Part shown: in pieces, positions 58,531-64,000 of the stretch
Numbering within the stretch: the first letter of the stretch is position 1
Layout of the letters: each line of letters begins with the position of its first letter
From: Fuerstiella sp.
GTDB taxonomy: Bacteria; Planctomycetota; Planctomycetia; Planctomycetales; Planctomycetaceae
Length of the DNA stretch: 64,000 nt
Assembly (NCBI GenBank): GCA_029245955.1
Contig: JAQWOH010000074.1
Coordinates: 124,001-188,000, forward strand
Direction of reading: 5' to 3'
Position numbers and translations under genes: made by a program
Notes under the pieces: generated by a model
What the model saw: only the letters and a program-made list of their open reading frames with translations
What the model was told of the DNA's origin: nothing
Databases searched by the model: none

Positions 58531-59493
58531 ATGGATCCCATGACACTCATCCTGATTTCCGCCTTTCTGGGTATCGGAGCGCTGATATTCGGGGTTGGAA
58601 GTATTCTGCACGGACGCCAGGCAACTCAGGCGGAATCACGTCTGGCGGCATTTACGAACAACGCTAATCCGACGACTGGCCAGATCGCGGACGATATTGT
58701 CCGCGACGGACTCAGTTCTGCTTCAGGGTTTGTCGGGAAGCTGCTGGGACGATTCAATAATCTGCCGATGTTCTTTCAGCAGGCGGAATCACCGCTGAAC
58801 ATCGAACAGTTCATTCTATTGTGCGCCGGCACAGCGGCGGGAGGCGGACTGATTTCGATTCTGATCCGATCTCCGGCGGCATTGATCCCGGTGGCTGCCA
58901 TCTGTGGATTTGGCTGCCCGTGGATCTGGATGTGGTGGCGTCGTCGCAGTCGTTTCAAGAAGTTTGAAGGACAGCTTTCCGGAGCGCTGGAACTGATGGC
59001 TCGAGCACTTCGATCCGGGCACAGTCTTGTGTCCGGTCTTAACGTCGTTGCGTCTGAGATGCCGGCACCGATATCTGTTGAGTTTCGAAAAGTACACGAA
59101 GAACAGAATCTTGGTATTTCGATCGACCAGGCCCTGAAGAATCTTCTGAGGCGTATGCCCAATATGGACCTGCAGTTTTTTGTGATTGCGGTTTGTATTC
59201 AGCGACAGTGTGGCGGTGATCTTGCGGAAATCCTGAACAAGATCAGCGGGCTTGTTCGTGAACGTTTCAAGATTCTGGGACAGGTGCGGGCATTGACGGG
59301 GGAGGGCCGCATCAGCGGTATTGTTCTGATGGCGCTGCCGCCCGCTTTGTTTGTCGCCGTTTATTATCTGAATCCGGAATACGTCATGATTTTGTTTGAA
59401 CGTGAAGAGGGTCGCAAGATGCTGTTTGCGACTGGCTTCATGCAGGTTCTTGGTGCAATTTGCATCAAGAAGATTATCGACATAAAGGTGTGA
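58531..59493 (+). CDS. tadB: Tad secretion inner-membrane protein TadB
   Basis: 320 residues. Type II secretion F domain with helices at the N-terminus (LILISAFLGIGALIFGV), middle (GTAAGGGLISILI) and C-terminus (GIVLMALPPALFVAVYYL). The cytoplasmic core shows ALELMARALRSGHSL and FFVIAVCIQRQCGGDLAEIL. GGAG precedes the ATG. It forms the membrane platform for TadA; 60 bases after tadA. Confidence 0.9.
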   Translation: MDPMTLILISAFLGIGALIFGVGSILHGRQATQAESRLAAFTNNANPTTGQIADDIVRDGLSSASGFVGKLLGRFNNLPMFFQQAESPLNIEQFILLCAGTAAGGGLISILIRSPAALIPVAAICGFGCPWIWMWWRRRSRFKKFEGQLSGALELMARALRSGHSLVSGLNVVASEMPAPISVEFRKVHEEQNLGISIDQALKNLLRRMPNMDLQFFVIAVCIQRQCGGDLAEILNKISGLVRERFKILGQVRALTGEGRISGIVLMALPPALFVAVYYLNPEYVMILFEREEGRKMLFATGFMQVLGAICIKKIIDIKV

Positions 59494-59572
59494 GTAAGGG
59501 GCCCCGCGGGACGAATAGCCTGGGCAGCGTTGGCCGAATCCTGAAAAATATTCACGACAGAGAGTTAGTTCG

Positions 59573-60505
59573 ATGCAACCAGAAGTCGTTATTTCGCTGG
59601 CCGTATTTGCCTCCATTGCCTGCGGCGCATGGGCAATTCTGAATGTTGTTGCGGGAAAGAAAACCCGAACGGCCGAACGGCTGGAAGAAATTCGCGACCC
59701 GGACGCGCGAAAACGTCGAAACGACGCCAGTCCCGGTGCAGTCAACAGCATGTTTGAAAAAGCCGCGCCCGCGCTGTCAAAGGCACTGGAACCTAAGACG
59801 GAGATGGAACAAAGTGATCTGAAAGTTCGCCTTGCCAATGCAGGCTTCAGCGGCCCCAACGCCACTCGGAATTTCCTGGCCATCAAGCTGATCGGTCTGA
59901 TCATGGGCGTTATGTTCGGCGGCGTATACGGATTTGCCAACATGGGAGTCTCGGGGAATTCGTGGATGGCATTTGTCATTGGCGGCGGCGCAGGTTTCTA
60001 CCTTCCGGCGTCTGTGCTGGCACTGATGAAAATGTCGCGCCAGCAGAAAATCTTTCTGCAGCTTCCCGATGCCCTTGATCTGCTTGTCGTATGTGTGGAA
60101 GCAGGATTGGGGCTGGACGCAGGGATGCGTCGAGTTTCCGAAGAACTTGCGACCGGAGCTCCCGAGGTCTGCCAGGAACTTGGTAATGCCAATATGCAGC
60201 TGCAGATGGGGCGACCTCGACGAGAAGTCCTGCGTGATCTGGGCATTCGGACGGGAGTCGATGATATGCGTTCGCTCGCCGCAATTCTGATTCAGGCAGA
60301 CCGCTTCGGATCGTCGATTGCTCAGGCACTTCGAGTTCAGTCAGACAGTATGCGGACGAAGAGACGTCAGATGGCCGAAGAGAAAGCTCAGGGAGCTGCG
60401 GTAAAAATGATTTTTCCCCTGGTCCTGTTTATTTTTCCCGGCATCTTTGTCATCCTGGTGGGACCGGCCGGCATTCAGCTGATGGACAATATCGTCAACA
60501 AATAG
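59573..60505 (+). CDS. tadC: Tad secretion inner-membrane protein TadC
   Basis: 310 residues, T2SSF domain. Membrane segments at the N-terminus (VISLAVFASIACGAWAIL), middle (IKLIGLIMGVMFGGVYGF) and C-terminus (MIFPLVLFIFPGIFVILVG). The core has DALDLLVVCVEAGLGLDAG and ILIQADRFGSSIAQALR, typical of TadC. It is the second platform protein. No Flp pilin, prepilin peptidase or secretin gene is present in the window, so the locus is only part of the machine. Confidence 0.9.
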   Translation: MQPEVVISLAVFASIACGAWAILNVVAGKKTRTAERLEEIRDPDARKRRNDASPGAVNSMFEKAAPALSKALEPKTEMEQSDLKVRLANAGFSGPNATRNFLAIKLIGLIMGVMFGGVYGFANMGVSGNSWMAFVIGGGAGFYLPASVLALMKMSRQQKIFLQLPDALDLLVVCVEAGLGLDAGMRRVSEELATGAPEVCQELGNANMQLQMGRPRREVLRDLGIRTGVDDMRSLAAILIQADRFGSSIAQALRVQSDSMRTKRRQMAEEKAQGAAVKMIFPLVLFIFPGIFVILVGPAGIQLMDNIVNK

Positions 60506-60554
60506 CATGGAGGCTCTCGCGCTGTTGGGCTATTGCCGGACGTGTTAACGGTGG

Positions 60555-60573
60555 TTCGTACCTGTGGTACGAA
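60555..60573. terminator. Hairpin between tadC and DUF1501
   Basis: A perfect 8-base stem (TTCGTACC, loop TGT, GGTACGAA) 50 bases after tadC, between convergent genes. No T tract, but the position fits a bidirectional transcript end. Confidence 0.5.
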
Positions 60574-60618
60574 TACCGATCGCCGTCGGTATCCGTGACG
60601 AACCGGAGACCATCGAAA

Positions 60619-62052
60619 CTAAGCGATAATGTCGCGCACAACACGGGCATCTTCCACCCCTGTCAGACGCATATCCAGTCCCTGGTGCTTGACGGTAAAT
60701 CGTTCCGGGTTGATGCCGAGTAAGTGCAGCATCGTTGCATGAAGATCCCGTACATGCACGACATCCTCTACCGAGCTGTAGCCCAGTTCGTCTGTGTTGC
60801 CGTAAGACATTCCGCCCTTGATGCCACCACCGGCCAGCCACATTGAGAACCCTTTGATGTGGTGATCGCGCCCGGCTCCGCCCTTGCCCTGAAACATTGG
60901 TGTGCGACCAAATTCGCCGCCCCAGACGATCAGCGTGTCGTCCAGCATCCCTCGCTGCTTGAGATCCCGGACCAGTGCCCAGGTCGGTTGATCGGTTAGT
61001 CCGCAACACTTGTTCATATAGCCGACAAGTCCGCCGTGATGATCCCAGCCACGATGGTATAAATGAATGAATCGTACACCTCGTTCTGCCAGCCGTCGGG
61101 CCAACAAACAGTTCGAGGCATATGAACCATCGCCGGGAGTCGCTCCGTACATCTCGAGAACGTGCTGCGGCTCGTCCGACATATCCACCAGCTCCGGCAC
61201 GGAGATCTGCATTCGAAAAGCCATCTCGTAGGCCGCTATTCGCGTATCCAGTTCTGCATTTTTCAGCGTGAGATTTCGGTGAGAATTCAACGTCCGCACG
61301 GTATTGATGAGATGCCGCTGCTGTTCAAGAGAAACGCCGGCAGGTGTGTTGAGGTAGTGGACCGGCGCACCGGTGGCGTTGAATTCCACGCCCTGATAAC
61401 GGCTGGGCAGGAAACCAGCCGCCCACTGTCGCGAGGCGATCGGTTGGGGATTGCGCCCGCCCACGCTGGTCATCACCACAAACCCCGGCAGATCCTGACA
61501 TTCACTGCCCAGTCCGTAATTTACCCACGAGCCCATGGACGGACGACCGCTGATGGCCGTTCCTGTGTTCATAAACGTATGAGCAGGATCGTGATTGATC
61601 TGTTCGGTGACCATTGATTTGACGACGCAGATGTCGTCGGCCATTTTCTGGTGCCACGGCATAAAGTCGCTGATGAGCGTACCGCTTTCACCACAGGGGC
61701 GAAAGCCGACAAGCGGCCCCAGACATTTCAATTGCTGCCCCTGCAGCTGGGCAATGGGCTGCCCGGCGGTGTACGATTCCGGCATGGGTTTGCCGTTCAT
61801 CGCTGCCAGCTGCGGTTTATAGTCGAACGTCTCAAGGTGTGAAGGACCTCCGGCCATGCACAGGAAAATCACTCTCTTGACACGTGCGGGCAGATTCGGA
61901 ATACCAGGCTGGCCGGCATTCAGTGCGGATACCGAATCAGCGGCTGCCGATGCCGGATTCATCAGAGATGACAATGCCGTGGCTCCGACTCCCAGTCCGG
62001 CACGGTGTAGAAAAGTTCGACGCAGCAGGTTCTTCCTCAGGTCCGGTTGCAT
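60619..62052 (-). CDS. DUF1501 family Tat-exported protein (copy 3)
   Basis: 477 residues from the ATG at 62052, with AGGTG just upstream (a GTG at 62058 also fits the frame). Tat signal LLRRTFLHRAGLGVGATAL. Family motifs: FLCMAGGPSHLETFDYKP, VTEQINHDPAHTFMNTG, HRGWDHHGG, VWGGEFGRTPM and GRDHHIKGFSMWLAGGG. A redoxin gene lies 94 bases upstream on the same strand and may be cotranscribed. As with the other two copies, the activity is unknown; no DUF1549 partner is adjacent. Confidence 0.9.
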   Translation of the reverse strand: MQPDLRKNLLRRTFLHRAGLGVGATALSSLMNPASAAADSVSALNAGQPGIPNLPARVKRVIFLCMAGGPSHLETFDYKPQLAAMNGKPMPESYTAGQPIAQLQGQQLKCLGPLVGFRPCGESGTLISDFMPWHQKMADDICVVKSMVTEQINHDPAHTFMNTGTAISGRPSMGSWVNYGLGSECQDLPGFVVMTSVGGRNPQPIASRQWAAGFLPSRYQGVEFNATGAPVHYLNTPAGVSLEQQRHLINTVRTLNSHRNLTLKNAELDTRIAAYEMAFRMQISVPELVDMSDEPQHVLEMYGATPGDGSYASNCLLARRLAERGVRFIHLYHRGWDHHGGLVGYMNKCCGLTDQPTWALVRDLKQRGMLDDTLIVWGGEFGRTPMFQGKGGAGRDHHIKGFSMWLAGGGIKGGMSYGNTDELGYSSVEDVVHVRDLHATMLHLLGINPERFTVKHQGLDMRLTGVEDARVVRDIIA

Positions 62053-62146
62053 AATCACCTGGCCGTGAATTATTCAGAAATTTCGGTCGTGTGTATTCCG
62101 CCCACAAAGCATCGATCTCAGATCGGCTGGCACAAAACACGGATGA

Positions 62147-62764
62147 CTATCGGTAATTAATCGCGCAACCAAACTGTTTGGTTTTGGTGACCGCCACCGG
62201 GCGTCTGGCCAGCAGGTCACTGACAGCATTGACGACAAAATGGTGCTTCACCAGTGACTCGTTGCGATTGTCGTCAAATGCTCCACTGTAAGCAATGCGA
62301 CGGTTCTGATCCAGCACGAAAACATGGGGTGTCGAGGTGGCTCCGTAGCCCCGGCCGACCTGCTGTGAAGTGTCAAACAAATAATGAAAATTATAGCGAG
62401 CGTCGGCCGCTCGCCGTCTCATTTCATTCATGTTCTCAAGCGGTCCAATGGCGCTGTTGATGCCCACGAACGTCACGCCCTGCGGACCGAATTCTTTTTG
62501 CAGCCGCTTAAAGCGGGCTTCATAACCTTTAACACACGGACACTTATTACACAGAAACGCCACAACCAGAATTTCTGAACTGTCAAGGTCCTTTCGACTG
62601 TGCAGCAAACCGTCGGTTCCCTGCAGAAATCGCCACGCCGGGGCTTTGTCGCCAATGTCGGGAGCGGCAGCATGACCTGCAGCGCCGGACAAGGGGATCA
62701 CTGCCGCCAACATGAACATCTGGAAACGTGTGGGGTTCGTTAATTCCATTTGAACGTTGTTCAT
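62147..62764 (-). CDS. Exported thioredoxin-like protein (AhpC/TSA redoxin)
   Basis: 205 residues from the ATG at 62764 (62749 is an alternative); the frame extends to 62848. A signal peptide (FMLAAVIPLSGAAGHAAAPD) precedes a redoxin domain: DIGDKAPAWRF, the redox-active CNKCPCV, VTFVGINS and the cis-Pro strand ATSTPHVFVLD. The CPCV context is typical of planctomycete periplasmic redoxins that act as disulfide reductases or peroxidases. It lies upstream of a DUF1501 gene. Confidence 0.87.
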   Translation of the reverse strand: MNNVQMELTNPTRFQMFMLAAVIPLSGAAGHAAAPDIGDKAPAWRFLQGTDGLLHSRKDLDSSEILVVAFLCNKCPCVKGYEARFKRLQKEFGPQGVTFVGINSAIGPLENMNEMRRRAADARYNFHYLFDTSQQVGRGYGATSTPHVFVLDQNRRIAYSGAFDDNRNESLVKHHFVVNAVSDLLARRPVAVTKTKQFGCAINYR

Positions 62765-63025
62765 CCTTCGAATTACCGGGGACAGTAACAGCAAGCTGGA
62801 GAGCTCAGCACACCATGGACTGAGCCAGTACTCCGAAGTGCAGCACATGTACGGCCGCGGTTACCAGGGCTTCCTCACGTCGAGCAGAATTCTACGCACA
62901 ACACACACCCGATCAAACGGGCGGGGAACTCTATTACACGGATTTCTTATCTGATGCGGCCATCGATCGCCTCGATTACTGTCACCGACGGCGGACAATA
63001 AAGGGGAATGAGTCTCCCGAATTCT

Positions 63026-64000
63026 TTAGAACCTGACGCGACCAGCCTCGTCGATTTCACTGGCAACCGGGGCGAGAGCAGAATTGTCCAGAGCGTTTCG
63101 CCACGGTCGGAAACCTGTGAGGTCTTTTTTCACCGCGGGAACGGGGCGTGGAAGTTCCAGATCGCCGGGCGGCTCCACGGCGGGGGGCACAAGATGTATG
63201 CGTGGCAGTCCGTTCTGTTGCGGAATCCCCGGCACCGGCGTCGGCAGTCCGGGAACGTCGCCAGTTCTGGTCTGGTCGAGTTCACCTGGAATCCATGGTC
63301 GGGAATCCGTCCCGAGTGACTCCCAGCTGCCGGGAGCCGGTGCACCGACGAAGTCCATTGGCTCAGTTCGCAGCTTGTGCTGATCCTTGCCGTAGGTGCG
63401 GCCCATTGCTCGCTGCAGAGCAATCGGAGCTGATGCAGGATGCCACTGGCCTTCTGCAAGGTAGATCTCGTTGTCGACAAGAGTAGTTCCCTTGGCGAAT
63501 CTCAATGCATTCAGACCTTTGTTGTATTCGATGATACTCCGCATGTATGCCTGTTGAGCGTCGCGCTGTTGAATCTTGGCCTGTAGCAGCAGGTTGATCA
63601 GGTTATGATCGACGTTGGGCGTTGATCGGACATATTCCTCTGTTGCATTGACGTGCTGTTCAGCGGAATCAATCCGGCGAACTGTACTGTCTGCCAGCTC
63701 ATACCATCGTTGCATGCCCATCATGGCACCAGACAACTCGAAAGCAATTTCTCGTTCCATTTCGCTCAGCACTTCGCGGTTCTTGCGAAGGCGAAGTTCA
63801 TGGTTTCTGACGCGAATGCGCGCCGATCGCAGACCGACGGGCAGGACCATCTGCAGGCCCAGGTTCCAGCCTGGATTATCGCCTCGCGCCACATCACCCA
63901 GTGCGGTGTCGAGTGCGAAGTCGTGATTCCCCAGCAGATTGTCGCCAAGTCCATTCAGTCGATACTGTGAAACAGCGTCCAGTCGGGGGCGAGTCAGACT
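63026..64000 (-). CDS. TolC-family outer-membrane protein (5' end outside window)
   Basis: The frame is open on the minus strand from 64000 to the stop at 63026, about 324 residues; the start lies beyond the window. It matches an outer membrane efflux protein: RPRLDAVSQYRLNGLGDN, WNLGLQMVLPVGLR, then a long helical hairpin region (RIRVRNHELRLRKNREVL, LINLLLQAKIQQRDAQQAY, IIEYNKGLNALRFAKGTTL). The last 110 residues are Pro-rich and unstructured (PGLPTPVPGIPQQNG). The GTG at 63892 is internal. It would be the outer channel of a tripartite efflux or type I secretion system; its inner-membrane partner is not in view. Confidence 0.85.
   Translation of the reverse strand, partial: SLTRPRLDAVSQYRLNGLGDNLLGNHDFALDTALGDVARGDNPGWNLGLQMVLPVGLRSARIRVRNHELRLRKNREVLSEMEREIAFELSGAMMGMQRWYELADSTVRRIDSAEQHVNATEEYVRSTPNVDHNLINLLLQAKIQQRDAQQAYMRSIIEYNKGLNALRFAKGTTLVDNEIYLAEGQWHPASAPIALQRAMGRTYGKDQHKLRTEPMDFVGAPAPGSWESLGTDSRPWIPGELDQTRTGDVPGLPTPVPGIPQQNGLPRIHLVPPAVEPPGDLELPRPVPAVKKDLTGFRPWRNALDNSALAPVASEIDEAGRVRF

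Noticed and set aside
58816-59979. 387-residue minus-strand frame across tadB and tadC
   Set aside because: It spans two genes with clear T2SSF domains on the plus strand and has low-complexity Ser/Arg composition typical of antisense frames.

Overview
The window looks like a chromosomal segment of a planctomycete (Planctomycetota). The signature families are a giant cytochrome/WD40/DUF1549/DUF1553 protein, three DUF1501 proteins with Tat-like leaders, an exported sulfatase, a pre-peptidase-domain protein, a transmembrane Ser/Thr kinase, a multihaem cytochrome with TPRs and a Tad secretion cluster. Genus cannot be fixed from the sequence. I found no rRNA, tRNA or CRISPR array.

Layout. 0-11 kb: exported planctomycete genes (PSCyt/WD40 giant, DUF1501, a 51-residue basic protein, PPC protein, sulfatase). 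11-12.7 kb: no convincing gene, but two consecutive perfect hairpins. 12.7-15.8 kb: a DUF420 membrane protein, then a recombination scar in which a decapitated, frameshifted ABC1/ADCK kinase gene, an internal fragment of an IS3 transposase and a beheaded FixJ-like regulator lie end to end. 15.8-22.9 kb: a minus-strand phosphorelay island (CheY-like, membrane hybrid kinase, CheY, CheC, PAS hybrid kinase, receiver, Hpt, receiver), several members overlapping by 1-4 bases. 23-33 kb: an accessory region full of IS3-family debris, carrying a secreted serine protease, an ankyrin lipoprotein, two orphan membrane proteins and a HIT-PLD-SF2 helicase-S24 peptidase fusion bracketed by inverted left ends of one IS3-family element.

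33.6-39 kb: a glycolate oxidation operon (flavin reductase-like, glcD, glcE, glcF, HAD phosphatase). 39-44.4 kb: a receiver-less sigma-54 activator convergent with a membrane Ser/Thr kinase, then leuD and leuC. 45-52.4 kb: DUF1501, a stand-alone LigD-type phosphoesterase coupled to bioF, a five-haem cytochrome-TPR protein, a small membrane protein and trpF. 52.4-64 kb: a tRNA hydroxylase/pseudouridine synthase fusion, an RND transporter, divergent tadABC, DUF1501 with a redoxin, and a TolC-like gene cut by the window end.

The most unusual content is the IS-bracketed helicase fusion, the CheC-containing phosphorelay island without CheA or chemoreceptor genes, and the truncated-kinase/IS3/truncated-regulator scar. 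All functions are read from motifs and family knowledge; no database search was run.
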